Positions 26,793 to 34,944 of a DNA stretch of 64,000 nucleotides are shown here, in pieces; the stretch's first letter is position 1, and the number at the start of each line of letters is the position of its first letter. Under the pieces are notes generated by a model. That model did no database searches, was not told the origin of the DNA, and was given only the letters and a program-made list of their open reading frames with translations. This stretch comes from Bog-756 sp963704615 (GTDB lineage: Bacteria; Actinomycetota; Acidimicrobiia; Acidimicrobiales; RAAP-2): the NCBI GenBank assembly GCA_963704615.1, contig OY969923.1, positions 3,720,001 to 3,784,000 of the forward strand. Direction: 5' to 3'. A program made the translations under genes and the position numbers.

Positions 26793-28195
26793 GCATCGAC
26801 CTCGACCTCGTCCATGACTACATGAATGGTGAGGAAGGACCGGCACAAGAGCTCTTGGTGGCGCGCTCCATCCTCGAAGAGGCCATTGCTTCCGAGATCG
26901 GGAAGAGCGACCAAGTCGTCCTGGTCGGTCGTCCCCGCCGGCGAAGGAAGCGGAGCACTGGTCGGCGTACCCGATGGTCAATCGGTGTCTTGGCCGCATT
27001 TGCCGCAAGTTGCATCTTGATCGTCCTAGTTCTCCCGTCCTCGAAGATCGGGACGCCTCTCGCTGCGGCCGCCCAGATCGGCCGCCTCGCTGACTCTGTA
27101 GAGCCGGCGCCTCAACCGCAGGCAGGTCAATGGTCGTCCTACCAAATGAGGGGTGAGCTTGCTGTGGCTGTCACCGAGGTCGGCAACACGCCCACGCCAG
27201 ACGTCAAGGCGGCGATCCCGATTGGGCTGCGGGTGTGGTCAAACTCGACCGGCACGAACTGCACGTCCCAGCAGTTCGGAACGGCACAGTTCGCCAGTCC
27301 GGCGAACGCCGAGGCCTGGCACTCCATCGGCCTGATTGACACCCCGACCGATCAACCGGTCAGCAACTGCACCGCCGGTGTCGAAGTGTCAGCGGGTGCC
27401 GGATCGACCATGACGGCCATGGACGTGTCAACTCTCACTCACGATCCTGCGACCTTGGCCAAACAGCTACAGGCCGGCACCACTGGCATTTCGTCGGTTG
27501 ACCGGACTGGCATCGGAGAATCGGTACACATGGCTGGCTTCGTTCGACTGACGGTTCTCCTTGTCGGTCCGACCACTGGCGGGTGGTCCGGGTTTGCACA
27601 GGAGATGCTCCGGACAATGGCTCTCCTCCCCGGCGTGATTTCATTGGGCCACGCAACCTCTCACTCCGGCCACACCGGCCTGGCTTTCTCCACTGAACAG
27701 CAGGCGACATTGAATCCAAGGACCGGAGCGGTGATCCCACCATGGTCGGGTCCGACGGTCATCTTGGATTCAAGGACCGGGACACTCCTCGAGGCTCGCA
27801 ATTTTTCCATCCCGGTGCTGCAAAACGCCGCTCAGGACTTCGTCGGCAGTCCCTCGGCGCCTGTCTACAGCGGGGTCGGCTATGGGATCAACACCGAGTG
27901 GATCGACCCCGTGGGTGGGACGAGCATCATCGGCCAGGGGGACGTGCCGACATGGATCAGCACGTTCCACGTCATCGAAGCAATCACCAAATCAACCACC
28001 ACTGGCGAAGAGGAGTCGACGGTACTCGATCCGTTCCTCGGAGACGGCAACTCGGCATTCTCGGATCCCGACGTACCAGGCGCCGGTCAGACGACCTTCG
28101 ACATAACCATTCGGGGAACCGCAGCAGAGGCGGAATCTATAGCTGACGCGCTCACCGCCTCGGGGCTGTTCGACAGCGTGGCCGTCAAGGCATAG
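26789..28195 (+). CDS. Membrane protein coupled to the ECF sigma factor, possible regulator
   Basis: 468 residues. A cytoplasmic N-terminus of about 60 residues (MSIDLDLVHDYMNGEEG...) ends in a strongly basic RPRRRRKRSTGRRTRW, then one membrane helix at about 65-85, then about 380 extracellular residues with a CU044_5270-like organisation (AAQIGRLADSVEPAPQPQAGQWSSYQ; GAVIPPWSGPTVILDSRTG; FDITIRGTAAEAESIADAL). The topology and ATGA coupling suit a sigma-factor regulator that senses something outside the cell. The N-terminal part lacks the H-x-x-x-C-x-x-C zinc motif of ZAS anti-sigma factors, so the mechanism is open. Similar proteins next to ECF sigma genes are widespread in actinobacteria. 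Confidence 0.75.
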   Translation: MSIDLDLVHDYMNGEEGPAQELLVARSILEEAIASEIGKSDQVVLVGRPRRRRKRSTGRRTRWSIGVLAAFAASCILIVLVLPSSKIGTPLAAAAQIGRLADSVEPAPQPQAGQWSSYQMRGELAVAVTEVGNTPTPDVKAAIPIGLRVWSNSTGTNCTSQQFGTAQFASPANAEAWHSIGLIDTPTDQPVSNCTAGVEVSAGAGSTMTAMDVSTLTHDPATLAKQLQAGTTGISSVDRTGIGESVHMAGFVRLTVLLVGPTTGGWSGFAQEMLRTMALLPGVISLGHATSHSGHTGLAFSTEQQATLNPRTGAVIPPWSGPTVILDSRTGTLLEARNFSIPVLQNAAQDFVGSPSAPVYSGVGYGINTEWIDPVGGTSIIGQGDVPTWISTFHVIEAITKSTTTGEEESTVLDPFLGDGNSAFSDPDVPGAGQTTFDITIRGTAAEAESIADALTASGLFDSVAVKA

Positions 28196-28315
28196 ACGGA
28201 ATCGACCAATGACCGGCTGAGGACCGTCCCCGACCGTCGGACCGGTGGGGCATCATCGGGCCCAACCCGCAGTCTGGTGCTTATCGGCGCGATCGGCCCA
28301 CCCCGGTACGTGGCG

Positions 28316-29716
28316 CTACAGGTGGCTGAAGCCGCCTGACTCCTCCTTGGTCATGGCCACCGACACCGGGTGCTTGGCGAAGTGGTCGATGGACCCTTCG
28401 ATGTCGTCGAGGAGCAAGAAGGCAAGATCGCGGCTGACGCCCTGGCGGACCAGGATTCTCTGAACGGAGACATCCGACACCGAACCGGTCAAGGGGTAGG
28501 CCGGAACCTGCCAACCCCGGACTCGCAGACGGTCGGCGATGTCGTAGAGGGTGTAGCCGGGGTCCTCACCCTCACGGATCCTCCACGCCACCGAGGGGAT
28601 CCCTGTCTGGGGATTGGAGTCGCACAGCAGCTCGAAAGGACCAAGCTTGATGATCTCCTCGGATAGATAATTCCCGGTGGCGTAGCAGGCGTCGTGAACG
28701 TCCTGATATCCCTTCCTCCCGAGCCGCACGAAGTTGAAATACTGGGACACGATCTGTCCGGCCGGCCTCGAGAAGTTGATCTGGAACACCGGCATGTCAC
28801 CACCCAGATAGGTCACGTGGAAGACCAGATCCTCCGGGAGGTCTTCTTTGTCGCGCCACAGCACCCAGCCCACGCCGAGGGGAGCCAATCCGAATTTGTG
28901 ACCGGAGGAACTGATCGACTTGACCCGCGGGATCCGGAAGTCCCATTCGACGTTCGGAGCACAGAAAGGGGCGAGAAAGGCGCCGGACGCCCCGTCGACG
29001 TGGATATCGATGTCGAGCCCGGTGTCCGCCTGCAGGGTGTCGAGCGCCTTGGCCAGTTCGACGACCGGCTCGTACGCGCCGGTGTAGGTCACCCCGAAGG
29101 TGGGAACCACCATGATGGTGTTCTCGTCCACCTGGGCCAGCATCTGCTCGACGTCCATGGCGTACTTGCCCGGCGACATCGGGATCTCCCGCATCTCGAC
29201 GTCCCAGTACCGAGCAAACTTGTGCCAGACCACCTGCACCGGGCCGCACACCATGTTGGGCTTGTCGGAGGGTTTGCCCTCGGCCTGGCGCTTGGCCCGC
29301 CAGCGCCACTTGGCGGCCATGCCGCCGAGCATGCACGCCTCCGAGGACCCGATGGCCGAGCAGCCCACGGGGTCGCCGTTCTCCGGGGCGTTCCACAGAT
29401 CAGCCAACATCTGCACGCAGCGCCGCTCGAGCTCGGCAGTCTGGGGATACTCGTCCTTGTCGATCAGGTTCTTGTTCATCGACAGGTCCATCAACTTGTG
29501 GACCTCGGGCTCCTCCCAGGTCTGGCAGAACGTGGCCAGGTTCTGGCTGGCGTTGCCATCGAGCATCAGCTCGTCGATGATGGCCTGCATCGCCACCTCG
29601 CACCGCATCTCCCGATCGGGGAACCGGTTGGCCGGCAGGGTGGTCAGCAGGTCGTGCCCGGCATAGATCGAGCCGATAACCTCGTCGCGGACCGACTGGC
29701 GATTGTGTAGGGGCAT
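28316..29716 (-). CDS. gad: Glutamate decarboxylase
   Basis: PLP enzyme converting glutamate to GABA and carbon dioxide with uptake of a proton; cytosolic. 466 residues, the normal length. Marks: DGNASQNLATFCQTW and MNKNLIDKDEYPQTAELE near the N-terminus, GSSEACMLGGMAAKWRWR, VVPTFGVTYTGAYEPV, DIHVDGASGAFLAPF and the PLP lysine in SSSGHKFGLAPLG at about residue 273. The C-terminus ends KEESGGFSHL, comparable to the pH-sensitive tail of bacterial GadB. No glutamate/GABA antiporter lies nearby, so a role in acid resistance or in a GABA shunt cannot be decided. It follows the DUF2252 gene on the same strand with a 75-bp gap. Confidence 0.95.
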   Translation of the reverse strand: MPLHNRQSVRDEVIGSIYAGHDLLTTLPANRFPDREMRCEVAMQAIIDELMLDGNASQNLATFCQTWEEPEVHKLMDLSMNKNLIDKDEYPQTAELERRCVQMLADLWNAPENGDPVGCSAIGSSEACMLGGMAAKWRWRAKRQAEGKPSDKPNMVCGPVQVVWHKFARYWDVEMREIPMSPGKYAMDVEQMLAQVDENTIMVVPTFGVTYTGAYEPVVELAKALDTLQADTGLDIDIHVDGASGAFLAPFCAPNVEWDFRIPRVKSISSSGHKFGLAPLGVGWVLWRDKEDLPEDLVFHVTYLGGDMPVFQINFSRPAGQIVSQYFNFVRLGRKGYQDVHDACYATGNYLSEEIIKLGPFELLCDSNPQTGIPSVAWRIREGEDPGYTLYDIADRLRVRGWQVPAYPLTGSVSDVSVQRILVRQGVSRDLAFLLLDDIEGSIDHFAKHPVSVAMTKEESGGFSHL

Positions 29717-29791
29717 TGTGACTGACCTCGTCTCTCGTTTTGGGCTAGGGGTGGGCTGCTGATCACAGACAGGGGGGCACGGACTGAGTGG

Positions 29792-31183
29792 TCACACCCC
29801 GCTGACCGCCTGGATGCGACCATCGGCGATGGCATGGGTGAGGGAAGCGAAGTCCTTTTCGTTCTGATCGGCGTAGGACGCGGCGAACTCGCACATGGCC
29901 TGATCGAAGCGGTCACCACCTCCGAGGTAGGCGCCCATGGCGATGGGATCGCCGGAGCGGGCGTGGGCCCGACTCAGGGTCCATCCGCACATCTGCGCGT
30001 AGATCCCCATCGCCTCGGGGGACATGGCGTCCACGTCGGCCGAGGCCTTCCAGTCCCACAGCTGGCGCAGGTAGAAGTCACGGGTCACACCGTCGTCGCC
30101 CCGGAAGCTGTCCCAACCGAGGAAGATGTCACTGGCCCCCTGCATGAGGCGCTGTCCCTCGACCACCCGCTGGCCGTGCTTGGGGTACTCGCTCGGGCCG
30201 AGGAAGGCCTCCCCCACTGCAGCCTCCGCTTGCTTGATCTGCAAGAACAGAGGGTCGGAATTGTCCCGGCCCACGAAGAGGGCCACCCAGCACCGGGTGC
30301 CCACCGAACCCACGCCGACCACTTTGCGGGCCAGATCGGTGAATTCGTACTTGTCGAGCAACCGTTGGCGGTCGCCGGACAGGGTGTGCCGATACTGGCC
30401 GAGCGCCTCATAGAGGTCGCCCACCGTCTGTTTGGAGTAGACATCGGTGAACAGGGACTCGGCCGGCACCACCAGAGGCGGGTTCTCGACGAAGCGCAGC
30501 TTGCCGTCGACCTCGGTGGTCAGCTTGGTCAGAGCGGCCAGACGGTCCTTGGACTGGGCCTTGGCCACCTGCTTCCCGAGGTTGTCCGTCAACCTGCGTC
30601 CGGCCTGGGCACCCCAGCGGGCGGCGATGGCGGCGGCGTCGAGCCGGGAGTACCAGATGTCGAGGTCGAGCATGCCGGCGAACTCCCGCATGGCGGTGCG
30701 ATACGAACACGTCCCCTGGGCCACGATCGACCGCCGGGTGGCGGTGTCGAAATCGCGGCTGCGGGCGGCAATCTCGAGACTGGCCGACAGGCGCTTGAGG
30801 TCCCACTCGAAAGGGCCGGGGATGGTCTCGTCGAAGTCATTGACATCGAAGATGAGGTCGCGCTCGGGGGAGGCGAAACCACCGAAGTTGACCAGATGGG
30901 CGTCCCCGCACAGCTGGACCTTCAGCCCGGTGTGATCGCCGTGGGCCAGATCGGCGGCCATCACTGCGGCGGCGCCCCGGAAGAAGGCGAAGGCGGAGGC
31001 GGCCATCCTGCCGTAGCGGATCGGCAGCAGATCGGGGACCCGGGTGGTGCCCTGCAGGGCCAATATCTCGAGCGGATCGGTGCGGTCGGGGGCGGGCTCC
31101 CAGGCGGCATGGCGGCGGCGCGGAACCTTGGCCCGGGCCTGGCGCCCGAACCCAGCTCGCTCTGCCGGCGTGGCCTCTCGCAC
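29792..31183 (-). CDS. DUF2252 family protein (kinase-like fold)
   Basis: 463 residues. DUF2252 proteins are large cytosolic proteins of unsettled function. The segments VQLCGDAHLVNFGGF (about 90-104) and LIFDVNDFDETIPGPFEWDL (about 110-130) resemble the catalytic loop and metal-binding Asp of aminoglycoside-phosphotransferase-like kinases, with LKRLSASLEIAARSR after them. GVGSVGTRCWVALFVGRDN and DPLFLQIKQAEAA further on look like nucleotide-fold strands with a Lys. Phosphotransfer is therefore possible but not shown. The GTG at 31183 follows AATGAT by six bases, another leaderless-type start. Located between LapA-domain and glutamate decarboxylase genes on the same strand. Confidence 0.85.
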   Translation of the reverse strand: MREATPAERAGFGRQARAKVPRRRHAAWEPAPDRTDPLEILALQGTTRVPDLLPIRYGRMAASAFAFFRGAAAVMAADLAHGDHTGLKVQLCGDAHLVNFGGFASPERDLIFDVNDFDETIPGPFEWDLKRLSASLEIAARSRDFDTATRRSIVAQGTCSYRTAMREFAGMLDLDIWYSRLDAAAIAARWGAQAGRRLTDNLGKQVAKAQSKDRLAALTKLTTEVDGKLRFVENPPLVVPAESLFTDVYSKQTVGDLYEALGQYRHTLSGDRQRLLDKYEFTDLARKVVGVGSVGTRCWVALFVGRDNSDPLFLQIKQAEAAVGEAFLGPSEYPKHGQRVVEGQRLMQGASDIFLGWDSFRGDDGVTRDFYLRQLWDWKASADVDAMSPEAMGIYAQMCGWTLSRAHARSGDPIAMGAYLGGGDRFDQAMCEFAASYADQNEKDFASLTHAIADGRIQAVSGV

Positions 31184-31189
31184 GGTCCC

Positions 31190-31195
31190 ATCATT
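31190..31195 (-). promoter_or_regulatory. -10-like AATGAT before the DUF2252 gene
   Basis: On the minus strand AATGAT ends six bases before GTG 31183, with GGGACC between. It deviates from TANNNT at the first base, so support is weak. Confidence 0.3.
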
Positions 31196-31232
31196 CCACT
31201 CTGCCCGTCGAACCGCGCCGGCGGCTGGCGAA

Positions 31233-31511
31233 TCAACCGTTGGGCGACGGCCTCGCCTTGCGGCGCCTCCGCAGCATGATCACCAGTCGGTCGATGACAC
31301 CGCCGAGGAAGGCGGCGATGAGCAGCACCCAAATCAGGCTCACATCGGCATGGAAGAAGACGAAGCCCACCCGGACCGTGTTGCTGTTGTCGAGGACGAA
31401 GGCAATGAGCAGGGCCAGGATGACCACGGCACCAACAATCCCGGCCACGTCCCGGTTGTCGCGCCGTGCGGCCGATGACCCACCACTGGACACCTGTGCG
31501 GACTTGGCCAT
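31233..31511 (-). CDS. LapA-domain (DUF1049) inner-membrane protein
   Basis: 92 residues with two membrane helices (about 24-44 and 56-79) around the motif NSNTVRVGFVFFHADVSLIW, characteristic of LapA/DUF1049 proteins; the C-terminus is basic (MLRRRRKARPSPNG). In other bacteria the family is linked to envelope or lipopolysaccharide assembly, which does not transfer directly to an actinobacterium. The ATG at 31511 is preceded by GGGAGCGAG. It lies 95 bp beyond the end of nuoN in the same orientation, so readthrough from the complex I operon is possible. Confidence 0.85.
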   Translation of the reverse strand: MAKSAQVSSGGSSAARRDNRDVAGIVGAVVILALLIAFVLDNSNTVRVGFVFFHADVSLIWVLLIAAFLGGVIDRLVIMLRRRRKARPSPNG

Positions 31512-31606
31512 GGCTCGCTCCCTTCGCCCGACAACTGTCGAGCACCATCGCCGACGAGAGTACCCGGGGTCGTCCCCGGCCGCAGGGACCGGGCCACCAG
31601 GGAGGA

Positions 31607-33319
31607 TCAGGTGAACAGCAGTGTGGCCTGGTGGGCGAAATCGAGGATCGGGCCGGGGATGATCCCGAAGACCACGGTGAAGGCCACCGACAACCCGATG
31701 GCCAGGACGGTCAGTTGGGGCACCGGCACACGACCCCGCTCGGTCACCGACTCGGCCGGCGGGTCGTCGGTGAGAACGGTCAGTCCGGACACCGGATCGG
31801 AGAAGGCCGCCTCCCGGGCCCGGCCGGTGGCGGTCGCCTTGTCATCGTCGACGGTGCTCCCCGGAGGCGGGATCGGGACGGCACCGGCCGGGGCGGTCGG
31901 GGTGGCCCCCTCAGCGGGATCGTCTCCGGCGGCCACGTCCCCCGCCGGGCCCACCGGGGAGTACATGGCGACGGCCACCCGCAGATAGAAGAAGGCCGCC
32001 ACCGCCGCGGACACCATCGCCACCGTGGCCAGAACATAGGCATGGGTGGCCACCGACGCCCCCACCACTCCGAATTTGGCCAGAAATCCCGTGGTGAAGG
32101 GGATGCCGGCCTGGGCCAGCAGCAACACCGCGAAGGCCAGCGCCAACACTGGTTGTCGTTTGGCCAGCCCCCGGTAATCGGTGATCTGGTTGCCGGTGTC
32201 CCCCATACCCGACATCACCGTGATGACGGCAAAGCTGCCGATGACCATGAACATGTAGGTGAAGACGTAATACAAGGAGGACGAAACGCCGCGGGCGGTG
32301 GCCGCCTCCACGCCCAGCAGCATGAAGCCGGCGTGGTTGATGGACGAGTAGGCCATCATGCGTTTGACGTCCTTCTGCATCAGGGCCACGACGGCGCCGA
32401 ACAGCAGGCTGAGGATGGCCACCACCCAGATGATCGGCTGCCAGTCGGTGCGCACCGTGCCGAAGGAGGACACGAAGACACGCAGCAGAGCGGCAAAGGC
32501 CCCGGCCTTGGCCACCGCAGCCATGAACCCGGTCACCGGCGAGGGTGATCCCTGGTAGACGTCGGGCGACCACATGTGAAAGGGGACGGCGGCGATCTTG
32601 AACCCGAACCCGACCAGCAAGAGGGCCAGGCCGCCCAGCAACACCCCGTTGGAGGCGATGTCGTTCTTGGCCAGGTAGTCGGCGATCTGGGGCAGGTTGG
32701 TCGAGCCGGTGGCCCCGTAGACCAGGGCGATGCCGTAGACGAAGACCGCCGAGGAGAAGGCCCCGAGCACGAAGTACTTGAGCGCGGCCTCGCCGGACTC
32801 GGCTCGCTTGTGGTTGAAGGCGGCCAGCACGTAGAGGGCGATCGACATGATCTCGAGACCGAGGAAGACCACGATGAGATCGTTGGCCGCCCCCATCATC
32901 ATCGCCCCCGAGGCCGACATCATGGCCAGGACGTGGAACTCGGGGCCCTCGATTCCCTCTCGCTTGAGGTACCCGTCGCCCACCAGCGCGGTCAACAGCA
33001 TGGCGATGGCCACCACGATCTGGATGAACACGTCGAATCCGTCGAAGGCGATGGCGCCGGCGATGGTGACCTGGGGTCCATGGGTGCTGATCTGGTCCCA
33101 CTGGAAGAGGGCGGCGACCAGAGCGGCAACCGACACGGCCGAGGCGACCAGGGTGCCCGCTCCCACTCCCATGACCTTGCGGAACAGCGAGCTCGCCGTC
33201 ATGAGGACCAGGGCCCCGCCGATCATGATGAGCATGGGCAGGATGCTCAGGTAGTTGACGTGCGGCGTGTGGATCGTAGGTGCCGCCGATGCCAACATCT
33301 GGATCGAGGAGCCGGTCAC
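31607..33319 (-). CDS. nuoN: NADH-quinone oxidoreductase subunit N
   Basis: Antiporter-like proton-pumping subunit of respiratory complex I in the membrane. 570 residues against the usual 480-530, about 14 helices. Marks: ALYVLAAFNHKRAESGEAAL with the conserved Lys after it (KYFVLGAFSSAVFVYG), PFHMWSPDVYQGSPSPVTGF, MAYSSINHAGFMLLG. The extra length is a charged, Pro/Ala-rich loop of about 75 residues (about 455-530, for example PTAPAGAVPIPPPGSTVDDD) before the last helix. The GTG at 33319 overlaps the nuoM stop (GTGA); an in-frame start further upstream would lie inside nuoM. Last gene of the operon. Confidence 0.95.
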   Translation of the reverse strand: MTGSSIQMLASAAPTIHTPHVNYLSILPMLIMIGGALVLMTASSLFRKVMGVGAGTLVASAVSVAALVAALFQWDQISTHGPQVTIAGAIAFDGFDVFIQIVVAIAMLLTALVGDGYLKREGIEGPEFHVLAMMSASGAMMMGAANDLIVVFLGLEIMSIALYVLAAFNHKRAESGEAALKYFVLGAFSSAVFVYGIALVYGATGSTNLPQIADYLAKNDIASNGVLLGGLALLLVGFGFKIAAVPFHMWSPDVYQGSPSPVTGFMAAVAKAGAFAALLRVFVSSFGTVRTDWQPIIWVVAILSLLFGAVVALMQKDVKRMMAYSSINHAGFMLLGVEAATARGVSSSLYYVFTYMFMVIGSFAVITVMSGMGDTGNQITDYRGLAKRQPVLALAFAVLLLAQAGIPFTTGFLAKFGVVGASVATHAYVLATVAMVSAAVAAFFYLRVAVAMYSPVGPAGDVAAGDDPAEGATPTAPAGAVPIPPPGSTVDDDKATATGRAREAAFSDPVSGLTVLTDDPPAESVTERGRVPVPQLTVLAIGLSVAFTVVFGIIPGPILDFAHQATLLFT

Positions 33320-34944
33320 GGCGCCTCCCCCGATGGGCGGGCGGCCGCGGTGGCGGTCACCGGCCGCGGGCCGGCCAGGGCCAACCCGGACAGGTGACGG
33401 GGTGGGGCCACCGAGGCGTAACCGGTATGGAGCCCGGCCGGTATGCGGGTATGGGTCACCCGGTCCACATGGATGACCAGCTGATCGACCGACGGTGTGA
33501 TCCGATCGAGCACCGGTTTGGGGAAGACGCCGATGGCCACGATGAGGATGATCAGGGGAGCGATGATGAGCCGCTCGCTCCACCCGAGGTCACGGGTCTT
33601 GGTGTCCACCGGCGTGGGCGCCCCGTGGAAGACCTGCTGGTAGGCCCACAGCAGGTAGACGGCGGCGACGATGGTCCCCATGATGGCCACCACCGCCCAC
33701 CACCGGTGGGCCAGGAAGGTCCCGATGAGGATCAGGAACTCCCCCACGAAGCCGTTGAGGCCGGGCACCCCGATGGAGGCCAGCATGGCCACGGTGAAGA
33801 CCCCGGCCATCACCGGTGCTGACGCCTGCAGGCCCTTGAGCGAGGTCACCTGCCAGGTGCCGCGCCGTTCGTAGATCCACCCCACCAAAATGAACAGCGC
33901 AGCGATGATCAGGCCGTGGTTGACCATCTGGAGGACCCCGCCGGCCAGGCCTTGGCTGTTGAGCGCGAAAGTGCCGAGCACGATGAACCCGATTTGGGCC
34001 AGCGAGGAATAGGCCAGCAGTCTCTTCATGTCCCGCTGGGCGCACGCCACCAGTCCCCCATAGAGGATGCCGATCACGGCCAGGGTCAACAACCACGGCG
34101 CCAGTGTCCGAGTGGCCTGGGGGAAGAGATTGAGATCGAAGCGCACGATCCCGTACGTGCCGATCTTGGCCATCACCGCGGCCAACAACACGGCACCGGC
34201 GGTGGGCGCTTCGGCGTAGGCATCCGGTGACCAGGTGTGAAAAGGGAAGATCGGCGCCTTGACCGCGAAGGCGGCGGTGAAGGCCAAAAAGAGGAGCACG
34301 CCCTCGGTCCCCGAAAGGCGAGTGTGCATGAGGGCGGGCAGCTCGAAGGTGAGCACACCCGTCTGCGACTGGTGGAGGAAGGCCACCGCCAGGATCCCGA
34401 CCAGCAAGAAGGCCGAGCCGGCGAAGGTGTAGATGAAGAACTTGATGGCGGCATAGCCCCGTCGGGCGTAGCCCCAACCTCCGATGATGAAGTAGGAGGG
34501 AACCAGGGTGAGCTCGAAGAAGAGGAAGAAGAGCACCAGGTCGAGCGAGACGAAGCTGCCCAAGCAGGCCGCCTCGAGGAGCAGCACCCAGGCCACGAAG
34601 GAGCGAGGGTCGCGCCGAACCCGGGCTCCGAGCAGAGACAGGGGGAACAAGAGCGCGGTCATCACCACCAAAAAGAGGGAGATGCCGTCGATGCCCAGCG
34701 ACCAATGGATGCCGAGTTCCTTGGCCCAGATGTGGTCGGACACCAGCTGGTAGCCACCGTCGCCCACCTTGAATTCGACGGCGACGGCCACGGCGACGGC
34801 CAGGGTGGCCACGCCCACCACGGTTCCGGCCACCTCGTAGAACCACGGGCGCACCACCCGGTTGGGCACCAGGGCCACGGCGGCGGCGCCGACGGCGGGC
34901 ACCAACACCAGCACGGTGAGGTAGGGGAAGGCGGGGGTCCCCAT
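33316..34944 (-). CDS. nuoM: NADH-quinone oxidoreductase subunit M
   Basis: Second antiporter-like membrane subunit of complex I. 542 residues, about 14 helices. Marks: LGIHWSLGIDGISLFLVVMT, FELTLVPSYFIIGGWG with the conserved Glu, AAIKFFIYTFAGSAFLLVGI with the Lys, FPFHTWSPDAYAEAPTAG, RDMKRLLAYSSLAQIGFIVL. A hydrophilic tail of about 60 residues follows the last helix (HLSGLALAGPRPVTATAAAR). The ATG at 34944 overlaps the nuoL stop (TGATG). The order L-M-N at the operon end is standard. Confidence 0.96.
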   Translation of the reverse strand: MGTPAFPYLTVLVLVPAVGAAAVALVPNRVVRPWFYEVAGTVVGVATLAVAVAVAVEFKVGDGGYQLVSDHIWAKELGIHWSLGIDGISLFLVVMTALLFPLSLLGARVRRDPRSFVAWVLLLEAACLGSFVSLDLVLFFLFFELTLVPSYFIIGGWGYARRGYAAIKFFIYTFAGSAFLLVGILAVAFLHQSQTGVLTFELPALMHTRLSGTEGVLLFLAFTAAFAVKAPIFPFHTWSPDAYAEAPTAGAVLLAAVMAKIGTYGIVRFDLNLFPQATRTLAPWLLTLAVIGILYGGLVACAQRDMKRLLAYSSLAQIGFIVLGTFALNSQGLAGGVLQMVNHGLIIAALFILVGWIYERRGTWQVTSLKGLQASAPVMAGVFTVAMLASIGVPGLNGFVGEFLILIGTFLAHRWWAVVAIMGTIVAAVYLLWAYQQVFHGAPTPVDTKTRDLGWSERLIIAPLIILIVAIGVFPKPVLDRITPSVDQLVIHVDRVTHTRIPAGLHTGYASVAPPRHLSGLALAGPRPVTATAAARPSGEAP

